A stretch of 64,000 nucleotides of DNA from Nereocystis luetkeana (GCA_031213475.1 JARUPZ010000023.1:7644157-7708156), one strand, 5' to 3'. Counted from the first letter of the stretch, positions 1 to 23,984 are shown. Numbers and translations are program-made. The notes: generated by a model from the letters alone, not told the origin.

Positions 1-67
1 ACGAGGCTGAGCGTTGACATAATTAAGAAAAGTGCATGGGGAATGCACGCACAGCAATAGTAGTACT

Positions 68-103
<36 letters not shown>

Positions 104-380
104 CATTGTAGTAGTAGCAGTATTAATAGTAGCAGAAGCAGTAGTACTACAGTAGTAGTACTGGTAAAGCAGTAGTAATAAGTGTAGTAGTAGCAGTAGG
201 CGTGTTGTCATTGCCGTACCACTGTACTCGTCCGCGTTCGCGCATACGTAGTACGCGGGGCCCGACTGGGTTCCAAGTAGCCGCGCACCCGAAATCACTC
301 AGGACTGAAATATGACACGAGGGCGCCACACGCCTCCAGCAGAGTGGTTTATGAAGTCAAACCACCGTCGCCGGTCTCAC
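1..380. repeat. AGT trinucleotide microsatellite and edge sequence
   Basis: Positions about 64-180 are an imperfect (AGT)n tract with interruptions such as AGC and ATT. The rest of 1-380 lies downstream of the last visible RPA2 exon. I see no further exon in it. Confidence 0.7.
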
Positions 381-3300
381 GTGCATGGGCTGCGCGACGG
401 CTGCCCCCCCACCGACCGAACTCTTCCCCGGCAGCGGGCCCTTTGTGTTGAAGAGGTGCGTGTAGATGATCTCGAGGGCGTGCATGGTGACCTCGTTGAA
501 GTCCGCTATCGGCTGCATGTCGTACGCGACCGAGTGCCGGTCGTCCTTCCACGAACGCACCTGCCGAAAACAAAACGTAAATTAAGTTGACTTAAATCGC
601 ATTAAAAAGTACATCAAGTGAATGAACAATGCGTACACACGTGAAACGCCGAGCGCTGTGGATTTGCAGTGACGAAATGGTAGCGATTCAAGGTAATGCT
701 GTGCTGTATCCATCAGGATGTGCCGTACGAGTACCAGCTTTGTGAGTATCTGGAGTTGTTGTCGCTGTTGCTTGTAAGTAGTGTACGACGACTAATAGGG
801 TGCGCTCGCATCTAGAACAAAAAAATAACTTCGAAAAAACACGAAAGCGTGCCGCCGTCTGCGCTTGCACGTGCATGTGCGCGGGTCCACGCCGTGGACG
901 AGCTTCGTACACACACAATCGGTTCGGCTTCTGTCCTTTTTTTTTTGCCGGAGCAGCTATCAACGCGAGAGTGGCGGCCCTCGTCCTCAAAGAGAGGGCC
1001 CACTCCATTGTTCTATGCTGCCGTTGCGGGGGGGGGGGGGGGGGGGGTGTACTCGATAGGAGAGATGTACTCGATCTCATCCATGGCCGTAGTTGTATGA
1101 CCATAGACCCTCGCATCCTTACAATGCCGGGACGGAGCATGTCGGGTTTTCACCGACCAGGCAGACATTGCTTGCACCAAGTGCGAAGCGTCGTGAGGTG
1201 CCCGGCGAGTCGCACGAAGGGTGAGCTACATCCTACTAAGGACCGCTTGTGAGGCGCACTTGCATATGGATGACAGCTTCAGTGAGTTAATTTAATTTCC
1301 GGTGTAGGCATTTCCAGAGACAGCAATGGGAGTACCATGTAACTGCCTCTTGGGTGCCTTACCACGAACGCTACGTGATACGATCAGTTCCCTTGTGCGG
1401 AGTAAAGGTTCTTTACCTCGCACAAATGATCTAACTCGACAACCAGCTGTCGGCGACCGCCAAAAAAAGAATAAAAATAAAACGGTACCCTGGTTGTCTA
1501 GCTCACGTAGTGAGCGGCATGTTTTACAGTGTCGTTGCCAACCGACGCCAACCCAACCTATATAAAATAAGGAGAGGCTGCCGTTGCGGGGGGGGATTTA
1601 GGCATCCCCTTCCGTGCCGCACCAACCACTCGAAAATATTGGTCGAGAAAGAAAAACAACAGGCTTACATCGCCGCGTGGCAAATTTAGGCTATATCCAC
1701 ATACCAGGTTGTGGGATATCCGTTCGGATCAAAAAAACAAATAGTCGCGGGAGTATTTTGGCCGTAGAGTAGTGGGTTATCCCTTCCGACAATAAAAGGT
1801 ATGTGCCGAAGGTTGACCGTTTATTCCTTCCGGCGAGTACTACACCTCGTACCTACCGGTGCAAAGAGGAAGAGAGGGGAACGAACGGCTAAAGGACTTA
1901 CGCTGCCGAATACTCGCACGTAGGTCCCGATCTCATTGCGGGCGCGCCTCTCCGCGCTGCGGTCGTTTGTGCCCTCCCCATCGCTGTGGAAAATCTTCAC
2001 CTGCGATTCAACAAAAGCAACGAGCGACACACATCAACAAACAGCAATCGCGACAACACACACGAGCGCATGAAGTGCAACACAGAAGTGCAGTGGTCGA
2101 GAGTGTCGATGGAACACAGTACGAGAGGATTTTCCGAAAACGCATCAAAAGCGACAAGTTAAAAAGCGGGCGCATACAGCGGGGCACTGCCGTCCTACTG
2201 TAGCAAGGGCCTCAGTCAGACTTTAAGATGTTCCCGCTGCCCCCCGTGTGCTGGTTCGGTAGTGCCGTCACGTGAACGGGCAACCGGAATTGCCTCGGGG
2301 GCCGTCTAGGGGCTCATGAGAGAAACCTTGCGGGGTTGACAGCACAGCTGCTTGGACAAAAAAAACGAGAAATGCAGCCGTCGGGTGAACCGTGCATAGA
2401 AAATATGAGAAGCAACCAACTGTCGTACCGCAGACAGTCCAAGCGCGCTTCAACAAGGCTGCCGACCGTCGCTCACGACGCAGTGGGGTTGGGGGGGGGG
2501 GGGGGAGTATGCAAAAAGAAGGAGCCGCCAGGGTGGGAAAAAGGCCGTTTCGGACGCGTGTGCCTCCTTCGGTCATCAGGAACAAACTCTTACGGCATCA
2601 CATGTCGCAGCCTTCGCCCGAGCTGACGCCACATCTGCCTGAGGTAACAGTAGCAATAGGACTTTTGTATCGCATTGTTGCATTGCGCTTCGAGTTACTT
2701 TTGGGCTGTACGTACATCTGTATGACACGCGAAACTAACGGGTCGCGGAAAAATCACCTTCAAGCGCCCCGTGGTGTCCTCGATGGTGTATTCGGTGTTC
2801 GTGGACGCGTCCTCCAACTCCACGATGCACCCCACCAACTTCACCTAGCCTCGTTTCAACGTGTTACAATCAAACATTTTTTTTTTTTTGGGGGGGGGGA
2901 TTTAGATTCAGCCGATTCCATGACCTCAACGCCTACAGAACTAGCAGTGAGCGATTTCCGACGTGTCTCCCTCAAGCCCGACGTGGATAGCCCACAACTT
3001 TCACCCGTTCAAAGCTGTATGAACGCACTTGTGGTAGCGTAGTAGTATCTGCCATACACCACTAGCAACTCCTCCAAACCTAATGCGCCGTTTTATGCCG
3101 GGAAAACGTTCTTTAGCACACAAGCCCACTGCGAACCGCTCTCCGACACCACCCACGAAACGTTCATGGCTACGTCCGCTCTTTCTCTCCCCCTCCCCCT
3201 CCCATATCGAGTACATTCCCCCTCGCCGCCCCTCTCTTTCTCTCTCTCCCTCTCATTCGCTCGTTCTCTCGCTTTCTCTCTCGCACACACACCTGGTTCA

Positions 3301-5860
3301 CATCGACTCCGTCAATTTTGGCGCCCGAGTCCTGGTTCGACATCTCCGACTCGAGAACCTTTGTGAAAAAAGAAGGGACGTGTCGCGCCGCGTACAAAAC
3401 GCCAATGGTTGAAGGGGTTAACGCTTTTCGTCAGTGTTCCGATCGCCTCCTCGGCTTGTGCCAACTGGCATGTTTCCATGTCGGGGAGAAATGTGTTTGT
3501 TCCTTGCTCAAGTGTACATATAAATGCAGACCGACCATGGTGCACTCATAAAAAAACGGCATGGCAATGATCTACGCGATCAAATGACGTGATGGGGGGT
3601 TTATGATGTTTACTGCATCCGCCAAAACAAGAGTCTCGGCGGACACAAAAGTAAGTGCATAATATGTGTTGATTGATTGTGGTGGTCTCGGCTAACCCTG
3701 CAATTGATGTACCATATATTAATAGCTATGTGAAGATTGCGTACTTTTTCGAGCATATCTCTTCGTACAAGAACTTTTTGGCAAAATGCCAAGTAGCCGA
3801 CACGGGAAGCCCGGCCGGACATATTGGTCGAGGTTCGGGCGCGATCCGTGCAGTGTGGAGCGCGTGGCAAGCGCTCATTTTTTTTTCGGAGGGAGTGGAT
3901 AAGGCGATCCCCCTGGTTTCAGTACCAGATACCATATGTTGTACGTACGTACCGGGAATTTGTTGTCTGTTTTTTGCCCTGTTTCATGGGCTCTCATGAA
4001 CACACAGCTCAGATTTATACCATGTAGACAACAGACAACAGACAACATACACAGAGCGCAATGTCACCGCTCTGCCGTCCATACGCCGTGCGTGTGCGTG
4101 TGGGACACACCCATATGCGCTGTAGGGTCGTGGATGGTTGTGATTATCGGAGCCTGCCTTCCGCAATCCACCATCTACGTCTCTTTGCTGCTGCTCTCTT
4201 GTATGCGTGACAGATCCACGCACACTCTGGACGGAAATTTAAGGACCCGTTCGGATTAAACACGAGCAACTCAACTGCCCTTATATTTCCGACGTACTCT
4301 ATATATCAGACAACGAGCAAATCGCACGAACAACGTTACAACCCCGACTATTACCGGGGACCATATTAAATAGGACCTACAGTACACACAAAAACCTATA
4401 TGTTGCGCTGTTTTGACTAACAATATTGGGTCCTATTTGCTATGGTCCCCCGTAATACCAGCACCAGCACCAGCGGGCCACACCACGCGCGTGTGTGTCG
4501 CACGTCCGTGGGGTAGTGCTATAGGGTAGGTGCTTTGTCGGAGGCTGCGACCCGTCCTCTGTCATCACTACCTCTCTCTCTGCTGCTATGCTGTTGTGCA
4601 TATATATGTGTGGAGTGTGTCGTGCGCGCCGCGAAAAATACCACCAGACAATCTGGATCTTTGGTGATATAGTAAGATGGTCACGACGCCCGATTTTGGA
4701 CTTGAAGGCGCGAGTTCGATCCTCGCAAAGATCATCATGCCCATTTATTTTCAATATTTTTATTCTCTTTTGTTTTTTATGCAGTGTGGTCAGCACGTAA
4801 CCCAGACACCACGGACAACAAACAGAACATGAGCAGTGCAGGGCGTGTGCTACAACCAGCTGGCTATAACGCTGTATACACGCCTGCCACCCGCCAGCAT
4901 AGCAGGAGGAGGCAACATCACGCGTGTGCGGTAGGTTGTCCGCGCTGTATTGCTGGGGCTTCCTATTATTAATATTAATGATAGCTGCTTTTTTATCGGA
5001 CCCTGCGATCTGTAGAGCTGGTGGCCTCTGTTGTTGTGTGATACATGCATGCTGTCACAGATACAACACCACTGTTGCTGTTGCTGTAGTACGATTATCG
5101 TGGACAGCCGATTGTGGTCGAGAGCTCCAGCCCCTTTCTTCGGTGATTCTGCAAATATCATCCCACTACTGCACTGCTGTGTTCCGTGTGCGACGTGCGT
5201 GTGTGTACGGTGTGTGCCGCATGCCACGCGTGGAGTGCTTTCACAAAGTTTTTTCATTGTCGGCAGCCCTCGGTTTCATGCGGGAGAGGCCATCTTCGCC
5301 GTGAGCGCCACACTGAAGACATGCAGTATCAACACACTGACAAATATGATACAATGTTTGGCGGAATCATGAAAAAGCTCTTGAAAAAAGAGATTCAGTC
5401 GATAGTAGGAAAAGTTCCATGCTATGCCGGTTTGCTGTTTCTGCGAAAGCGCTTGCAAGTCTTGTCCGTCTATGCGTAGCGGGAAAGTTAATTCAATGTG
5501 GCGTCGTACCTCGCCCCTCCCGAGCATAGGCACGAAAGCCCAGCGCAACGTTACTCTGAGCCGCGAATGACAACTCCTTCTCGAGCCGGCAGGTACTGCA
5601 GACAGCGCCGAGGTTGCTCGGTTCCATCCCCGAGACGCGGCACTATTAATAGCAACAAACACGAACGCGGCGCGCAAGTACACCACCTCGCCTCGACGCG
5701 CAGATTTTGCTTCGCACCTGCTTGACGTTGACCGCGAGGATGGACTGCTTGCTCTTGTTCTTCTGTCCCCCGCTGCCGCCGCCGGTGGCAGGGCTGTCCA
5801 CGGCGCCCCCGGCCATGAACCCCCCCCCCCCCTGGGAGGGAGAACCGCCAAAGCCGCCAG
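381..5860 (-). CDS. RPA2: Replication protein A 32-kDa subunit (RPA2-like), partial, 5 exons
   Basis: RPA2 is the middle subunit of the heterotrimeric single-strand DNA-binding complex RPA, acting in nuclear replication and repair. Exons on the minus strand: 5860-5718, 3358-3293, 2844-2758, 2000-1902 and 560-381, all with GT-AG borders and with every junction in phase 0. The first starts with a Gly-rich stretch (GGFGGSPSQ), like the N-terminus of human RPA32, and ends with SILAVNVKQ, matching its IVPCTISQ. Later exons give IDGVDVNQVKLVG (human IGNVEISQVTIVG), NTEYTIEDTTGRLK, IGTYVRVFGSVRSW and DFNEVTMHALEIIYTH, which is the OB-fold DBD-D core. The Met-bearing first exon was not found. At the 3' side I use a donor at 380 (CAC|GTGAGA); read through, the frame stops at 357. 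The winged-helix C-terminus is therefore either off the left edge or absent. A poly(C)-tailed repeat sits in the last intron. Confidence 0.85.
1027..1576 (-). mobile_element. Poly(C)-tailed retroposon, long copy (S1)
   Basis: This is a near full-length copy of the dispersed poly(C)-tailed repeat, inserted in the last RPA2 intron. Read on the minus strand it starts near TTATTTTATATAGGTTGGG, runs about 540 bp and ends GAGTACAC followed by about 20 C. An apparent target-site duplication flanks it: GCTGCCGTTGCGGGGGG begins at 1017 and again at 1577. A long duplication next to a homopolymer tail fits target-primed retroposition. It has no open reading frame of note. The companion copy at 8811-9342 matches it over nearly its whole length. 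Confidence 0.7.
3180..3292. repeat. CT/GA-rich simple sequence in RPA2 intron 2
   Basis: The plus strand is a run of CTCTC and CCCTC blocks (about 3178-3285). On the RPA2 coding strand this is a purine-rich GAGA tract starting just after the 5' splice site at 3292. It opens several reading frames that are simple-sequence artefacts. Confidence 0.8.
4349..4456. mobile_element. Small MITE-like element with GGGGACCATA inverted ends
   Basis: The left end TTACCGGGGACCATATTAAA, followed by TAGGACC, is mirrored on the right by GGTCCTATTTGCTATGGTCC followed by CCCGTAATA. The result is a roughly 105-bp element with about 28-bp imperfect inverted ends and no coding capacity. Single-ended relatives occur near 53836-53872 and 55657-55690. 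The target duplication is unclear, possibly TA. Confidence 0.5.
4656..4734 (+). ncRNA. tRNA-like sequence with intact acceptor and T arms
   Basis: GATCTTT at the 5' end pairs perfectly with AAAGATC at the 3' end (7 bp). The T arm GCGAG-TTCGATC-CTCGC is canonical, with a 5-bp stem and 7-base loop. A D stem TGAT/GTCA is possible. I could not fold a normal 5-bp anticodon stem with a 7-base loop in the middle part, so I do not assign an anticodon. It may be a tRNA pseudogene, a tRNA-derived element or an unusual tRNA. It lies in RPA2 intron 1. Confidence 0.35.
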
Positions 5861-7847
5861 CTTATTTCGCGAAAAAAAGAAAGCAAGAGGAGTGCACGGC
5901 AGATCGGGAGACATTCAAGTTTCCGCATTTGAGCCTTGCATACGTACGCAGTGGACTGGTATGTGAATTGGATACGTAGGCACCGCTGCTGTAAAAAGTA
6001 GACCCAAGCCCGTGTTCCCTTGGTTCCAAGCCCATTCCCCTTGGATGTGGGTCAGCTAGACCGTAGATACTCGTTGGGACAGTGGGAATATAATCAATCC
6101 ATGCATGGGAGGCACTGCTGCTGTGCAGAGTAGAGCTCTATAGAGGCTAGTCTAGTGCTATATACGCAGCAGCAGCAAGTGTTCAATAGGAACCAGATGA
6201 GATACCAGAACGACCTGAAAGCTGAAGCTTCTCGGGTGTTTGGAATCGCGGCGGTTGCGATCTCCCCCACAAAAATAGCTCTGACGAGGCCGCCCCAACA
6301 TGCAAAGAGAGAGTCTTGTCGTCCAAAACTGCTGTAGATAACGCCACGACGTTCCTGTGGGAGCAAACGTTGTTTTGTTATTTTGTACCACTATTGAATA
6401 TTAAGATTAACAAAGGGATGAGCACGTGGTCTGTTGCCTTGTGCGCACGGTACTTCATCAAGAGACCCTTTTGCACTCATCACGTGCTATAAAAAGACAG
6501 GAGCCCGACGTCACTCAATATTCAAGGTATGGAGCATGCCACCAATCGCCCTACAGGGAAACCTTGATGGCGTACACGTACCCAGTGGGTAGTAGTGGGT
6601 GTGCTCAATGCTCAATTACTCACACAGACTCGTACAACGTACGTACGTATCATACGCACGTACAGCTCTACCGAAGGCATTTATCTGAGAGTGTAAGAGC
6701 AGAATTCCACGCATGGTATGCACGATATTTCTATTAATATGTACGTACCAGGTACCAGGTACGCGTCACGTACAATGACGACTTGTGCGATAGTGTATCA
6801 CACCGGTACATGATCATATGAATATCATGCTCATGTGGATGTACTTACGGCTCACGGACGCAAGAGCTCAGGCGCTTGTGGAAGATATTGTTGGTTTACC
6901 ATCCTCGAATCGTCAAATTGGCGCCAAAGGCGTCGTTATAATTGTGGGAAAACGCAAAAATGACCCATCTCGCACTTCTGAGTTCTTGGCAGAAGTACGT
7001 ACATTTAGCCATCAGAACGTCAACCCTTGTCACACCCCACCCTCAGCCTTCCCACCGACACTTCGAAGTGTCAGAGGTTCGTCCACATGAATAATGCATC
7101 CGCTATACGTGCAGACAAGACAGCCAGTAGTGTACGGTATACATGCGGCAAGCATGCGGTGAAAAAAAACACTTGCAGACGAAACTATTAATACTCGTAG
7201 ACGGCCGAAGCACTTGCTTGCTTGCTTTTGGCGCTAAATGCTCGTCGACATTTTGAAAAGGATTCGAGATTTGAAAAACCATCCAAAAATAGTTGGTACT
7301 GGTACACATTTGGGGCTCCCGAATGCAAATACGGCTTGTGGGTGGGAGCAATGCACCAGAAAACCAGCGTGTCTCGTCTCACCATTCATACCCCCACCTC
7401 CTCCGAACCCCCCCCCCCCTCCTCCTCCTCCTCCTCCTCCTCCTCCGTACTCCAAGCCTCCGTACGACATCGCCTTTGCTTGGTCCCGCTCCTTGGTCTT
7501 GTTTTCAATCCAGTAGACCTCGAGCAAACTATATGTTGCTGCCTATACGAGGTACCGACTCAGCGAGAGCTAAAGCAGGCCGTAGCGAAAGAGTTAGGTA
7601 TCGGTCGCTTCGCTGGCTTGGCGGATCCTTCGGTAGCGTTGCTCCAGCGGACAAGACTGCAGAAGTGTGTCCATGGAAGCCCCTCCAAACCTCGGTTTTA
7701 AATCGAGCGGTTTTCCATCATGCTTGAGAAGCGTGCGGGATGAGGGGAGGTACCGCATTGAGTTTGTGCTGGGGCCGCTCGCGATCCCGCCACGCAGCCC
7801 GGTCGGCGGTCGCTGTGGTAGCTCTGTACTCTGTAGCTGTGTGCCTT
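5861..7847. other. Divergent intergenic region between RPA2 and DUS2
   Basis: The two genes are head to head here. The region should hold the missing first RPA2 exon and both promoters, but I found no Met exon with matching phase and no clear core promoter. It contains the dyad words TACCAGGTA (6746, 6753) and CTATTAATA, plus a C/CCT simple tract at about 7409-7446. Confidence 0.5.
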
Positions 7848-19419
<11,572 letters not shown>

Positions 19420-20974
19420 TGGCGTTGGTGCACAGCCCGCACGATGGTGGTGAACTTCCAACATGCGCACGTGCCCGATTTTTCGGCGGTTTGTTTTTAA
19501 CTGGAATATCAATCGTACTTGTCGTGATGGTGTGAATACTGGGTGCCTCGTTGATTAACGCATGCGCAGCCTCGGGTCGAGGCAATGGTTGTGATAAAAA
19601 CAGTCGCACGAGAGAGAAGGGCCGGTGCACACGGGCTCGACCGGCGTGAAACATTGGACTCTTCTCCAGTATCAACTGGGGTCTCTGAAACACATTTTTT
19701 TCTGACGTTCTGTCTTCTTTTCTGTTTTTTGTTTGTCGTTCTGTCTGTCCGTCTGTCCTATACAAGTAGCATGAAAGCTCAAGCTTCCCTTCCTTCGACA
19801 GCATGAGACAGCACAGATGCACAGCGCCCCGGAAGCTGTAGAGATGATTTTCGCGACACGTATCGCTCGACTCGGCAACATGGCTTCTATACGTCTGGAT
19901 GAAAACCTGTGTTGTGTTCTTCGGCATCCCAGAGTCATGACGATATCAATGGCCAGCCGGAGTTCCCTGGCGGCCTACGTAAGGCAGCGCGCTCCACCGT
20001 GCGGAATCGCCACTCGCCCAACCGAACCCCTTGTCTTGATCGTAAAGGTTTTGCGATGCCAAAACTTGAATAGTGTGCTGTTGTAGTCTCTCTCGTGCTG
20101 CTCGGTTCCCATTGGATTTGGTTCACGGAAACACCGGACCAAGCCCAGCTCAAGACTTCCCCCATACGAACTAATCGGAACGTGGCACCCATCTGTCTAC
20201 ACTAGTTTCGAGTCGTTTATAGTGTGAAATATAGCGTGCGGTGTAATTTGCATCCCGTGGCCAGTCCCGGCCGCCCGGAGTTGCGCGCTGCAGAGCTTCC
20301 AGCCGTTGGCTGACCCCTTGTCTCCCTGTTATTTTAACTCCAATCCGCAAGAAACGGACGCTCTCGTCGATCGATATGTACGTAGAGCCCATAATTTAGG
20401 GGCATACAGTATTTGTTCTTCCAATGTTCCGTATCTACCGCCCCGGATTACGGGTGGATAGAAACCCTTTGTTGCTTCGTTTCGGTGTACATGATCAAAG
20501 GCCTACTCTCGAGGCGTTTTACGATAGAGGCTCACCCTAAATTTTCTGAGGCCCTAATGCCCCCCAAAGTATAATGGGGAATTCAACGGAGACAAGCACA
20601 TGAATACAACTGATGCTACACGCATCTCGTACGTGTACGTACCTGGTACGCATTATGCCCAAAAATGTAGAGCACAAGTTACATACTCATCCTTCTACTG
20701 GCGCTCGGTAAGCACGACGTGGTGGCTTGGAGAGTTGTTTTCCCAAATGCGATACCTCTATCGTAGAACGGCCCTCTCGTCTGAGCGAGAAGAGGTTATC
20801 ACGCCTAACAAGACCATGGCACGATCGACTCTCTACAGTACGAAAGGTCAACAGGGCTACGCGTAGCGGTCGCGGCTGTGGGCGTGCTCGCGGGCACGCC
20901 ACTGGTGCTGGGAGATGAACGAAACTGTTATTATGCCGCGCCTGCCTGGCGGAGACTGAACACGAGGCTTCGTG
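19420..20974. other. Intergenic region between DUS2 and the ankyrin gene
   Basis: This region holds the 3' ends of two convergent genes. I see no conserved coding motif or tandem repeat in it, only one TACCTGGTA dyad near 20639. The poly(A) signals were not resolved. Confidence 0.5.
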
Positions 20975-22096
20975 TTACTCATCCTCTTGCTGCGGACAGC
21001 CGTTTGCTCGCGCCCAGTCGAGGACGAGCTGGTGCCCTCCCGCCGCGGCCGTGCGACACGTCCACACGCTCCACGGGCAGCCGTTCGCTCGCGCCCATTT
21101 GATCACGTGCAGCTGCCCTTCCCTGGCCGCCTTGGAGCACGTCCAATCGTCCCACGCACACCCGTTCGCCCGGGCCCACTGAAGGACGTCCAGATGACCG
21201 CCCTCTGCGGCCTTCCAGCAGGTTCGCGAGTCCCAGGGGCACCCGTTCTCGCGCGCCCACTTGAGCACGGCGAGATGCCCCCTGTACGCCGCCTCGCTGC
21301 ACGTCCTCTCGTCCCACTCGGCGCCCTCCGACCGTGCCCACTGGAGGATATGAAGGTGCCCCCCTTCCGCCGCCCCCCAGCAAGTTTCCGCGGACATTTG
21401 GCAACCGTGCTCCCAGGCCCACTCGAGAGTGGAGAAGTGACCCCCAAAAGCGGCGGCCCGACACGTGTCCCCGAACCAAGTGCAGCCATTTCCCCGCGCC
21501 CACCTAAGAACGTCTAGGTGCCCTCCACTCGCAGCCCCTGTGCAGGTCAAGAGGTCCCAAGAGCAACCGTTCTGGCGTGCCCACTGCAGCACGCTCAGGT
21601 GCCCTCCGCGGGCGGCCCACTCGCTCGTGCGGGAGTCCCAGGGACAGCCGTGTTCCCGAGCCCACTGGAGCACCTCGAGCTGTCCCGAGCCCGCGGCCGC
21701 TCGGCACGTTTCCGCGTCCCAAGGGCAGCCCGCCTCGCGTGCCCACCTGAGCATGCCCAGCTGTCCCCTGGAAGCGGCCACTCTGCACGTGCTCTCGTCC
21801 CAGGGGCAGCCGTTGTTCCGCGCAGACTGCAACAGCTCCAGGTTGCCAGAAGCCGCGATTTTGGAGCACAGCCGGACCGTATCACGCGGCAAGCCGCACT
21901 CAAAGCTGTAGAGCAGCTGCGGCACCGTGGAGTAGGATGTGGTGTAGCTCGTGATCGTCTCGCGGCCTCCCCACGCTTCCCTCCAGGCCTTCGATACGGG
22001 CCCGAAGAAGAGGTACTGCCCGTCGTCGACGAACTCTGACACGTTCAAGAGGGTGTCCGCGTTGGTTGTCAGGGCCTGTCCGCGCGGTTCCCTCAT
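20975..22096 (-). CDS. F-box-like ankyrin-repeat protein, single exon
   Basis: A 373-residue intronless protein. The N-terminus (about residues 15-45, LLNVSEFVDDGQYLFFGPVSKAWREAW) resembles the F-box-like head found on many stramenopile and giant-virus ankyrin proteins. From about residue 80 to the end there are about eleven repeats of 27 residues with the pattern TC..AA..GHL.VLQWAR.NGCPWD. The repeat length is shorter than the classical 33-residue ankyrin unit. Most repeats are intact; the ones reading QMSAE and GAEWDER have lost the CPWD end. The likely role is protein binding, perhaps as a substrate adaptor, but no partner can be inferred. The start Met at 22096 is the first in frame after a poly(G) tract at about 22137. 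Confidence 0.8.
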   Translation of the reverse strand: MREPRGQALTTNADTLLNVSEFVDDGQYLFFGPVSKAWREAWGGRETITSYTTSYSTVPQLLYSFECGLPRDTVRLCSKIAASGNLELLQSARNNGCPWDESTCRVAASRGQLGMLRWAREAGCPWDAETCRAAAGSGQLEVLQWAREHGCPWDSRTSEWAARGGHLSVLQWARQNGCSWDLLTCTGAASGGHLDVLRWARGNGCTWFGDTCRAAAFGGHFSTLEWAWEHGCQMSAETCWGAAEGGHLHILQWARSEGAEWDERTCSEAAYRGHLAVLKWARENGCPWDSRTCWKAAEGGHLDVLQWARANGCAWDDWTCSKAAREGQLHVIKWARANGCPWSVWTCRTAAAGGHQLVLDWARANGCPQQEDE

Positions 22097-22135
22097 CGCG
22101 AGTGCGCTCTGTGCGGGTTGTTTTCGCGGCAGGGG

Positions 22136-22154
22136 AGGGGGGGGGGGGGGGGGA
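22136..22154. repeat. Poly(G) tract upstream of the ankyrin gene
   Basis: A run of at least 16 G starts about 40 bp upstream of the ankyrin start codon. The rest of 22100-22590 shows no gene. Confidence 0.9.
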
Positions 22155-22592
22155 TGGTATTAAACGTACACGGACGAGTAGACGAAGAATACCTACTTCA
22201 AAATACGTCATTAATCAGTGCGTGACGCACGCAATACGGTATGCAAATACGTGAAAAATATAAAGGCAAGATCGCTGCCGTTCGCATGTTGTGCAATTCA
22301 ATTCAAGTGTCGGTTCACTGCTCTATACCAGATATCAGGTATACAGCAGCAACAGTAGTGACCGCAGTAGAAATACCGCGCGCGCCAAACCCGCCGTATC
22401 TAGGAAAATCCGAGACGCCGTGTAGACACAAAAAAATACCGTCACCGTATAAATAAACACCACATAATAAATGCCGGGTTCACCTGTTGCCGTACGTACA
22501 CGCAGTTACCGAATACACATAGATTTTACAAACAGGTACGAGCCCAAACACCGTCGATTAACCGTTCCCCGGTGATACGTTCGAACGTTCAA

Positions 22593-22811
22593 ACGGATGC
22601 CCAGCAAACATCAATTTTAGGCCATCGTACACCAAAAAGGTCATCAATTTTAGGCCATCGTACACCAAAAAGGTTCAAACGGATGCCCAGCAAACATCAA
22701 TTTTAGGCCATCGTACACCAAAAAGGTCATCAATTTTAGGCCATCGTACACCAAAAAGGTTCAAACGGATGCCCAGCAAACATCAATTTTAGGCCACCGT
22801 ACACCAAAAAG
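22593..22811 (+). repeat. Alternating 53/33-bp tandem repeat
   Basis: A long unit (TTCAAACGGATGCCCAGCAA followed by the short unit) alternates with the short unit TCATCAATTTTAGGCCATCG plus TACACCAAAAAGG, in the order long-short-long-short-long. The higher-order period is about 86 bp and the copies are nearly identical; one carries CACCG for CATCG. It ends directly at a TACCAGGTA dyad. This is a recent higher-order satellite, not a CRISPR array. Confidence 0.85.
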
Positions 22812-22989
22812 GTATACCAGGTATTAATAGTGCAAATACCGATGTTTGCCGCCATTACCGCACAAGCGAGTACTGCTCGTGTAAACATTAACATTGAGAT
22901 ACCCGTTCAGTTGGGGTTGGCAGCTGACGTTGACAAATTCAAGCACGCTCAGATTACTACCCCACATGTGTCGCCAAAAAAATGTTGAA

Positions 22990-23900
22990 ATTTCAAGCAC
23001 AAAGGCAAGAAGGGCCCCGGTAGCTTTGACAAGTTGAAAAGCCGCGTATCGTGGAGCCAGCGTGTACTTCCCGGTAATGGTCAAGGGGCGAAGCCGTGTA
23101 GCCAGTGCCAAAAGGGTCGTCCTCGGAAGGAGGTTGTGGCGTTGTGGCGATGTTCATGACGAACGGGCTGAAAGAGGAATCCTGCGTGTTGTCGTGGAAT
23201 GAGTATCTGCTGTGCTGAGGCCGGCGGTAAAGACGAATAATGTGTCCACCGGTTTGCGCACGAAAATTATCGCCATTGATGGCGGATGCGTTGTTGGTTG
23301 CCAACACCTCCAAGGCTAGCCACATGCCAAATGCGGTTTCGTGTGGCTAGGCAGTTGTCACCAGGACTCCGGGATAGAGAGTCCTCGATAGTGTTGAGTG
23401 GTGCTCGACAGGACAAACTCGATAACAACCATCGCGTCGCACTGCTTGAAGACCTTCTCGGTCCCCTGAACAACCGAGACAAGTTCCTTGTCCGGCCGAA
23501 AGCACTTGGAAAACGCCGTGATGGATGAGGCTCTGAAAGTATGAAGTTGCTCCAATGCTCGCCCTGGTCGCTCGTGTCCAAGTGGGCAATGACTAGACGA
23601 AGGACGATCTTGAACGCTGAAAGTCCTGTGTCGTCCGCGACAGGATGGAGGCGTATCATCAAGAAGTCATCGATTACTCGTGCCACTTGAGAGGTCGGTC
23701 CTTCCAGGTTGGATAGAGCCTTGCGGAAGCCCTTGGGTAGGGGCCCTTCCCATTTCACTACCCAACCTGTGGAGTTTAGCACTGATGCGCCCTTGGATGC
23801 TAAACAACGTGCCATGCCACCGCCTGCAACTTGGGAGTTTCTCGATCGCTCAGCACGCTTGCGCGCGTTTCATTTGATGGATCAGCATGGGAGTCTCTAC
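22990..23900. other. Unassigned region upstream of the integrase remnant
   Basis: A 182-residue open frame (23267-23815, minus) has no motif I recognise. It opposes the integrase remnant and may be chance. The region is probably old retroelement sequence. Confidence 0.3.
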
Positions 23901-23984
23901 CCGCTAGTGGATCCGTCGCGTCCTCAAATACCAGGCGTGCAAGATTTCGTGCCAATCAATCCACCGGCTTACCTTCTCGCTGCC

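Noticed and set aside
22593..22811. CRISPR-like array
   Set aside because: The units abut without unique spacers and the sequence is eukaryotic.
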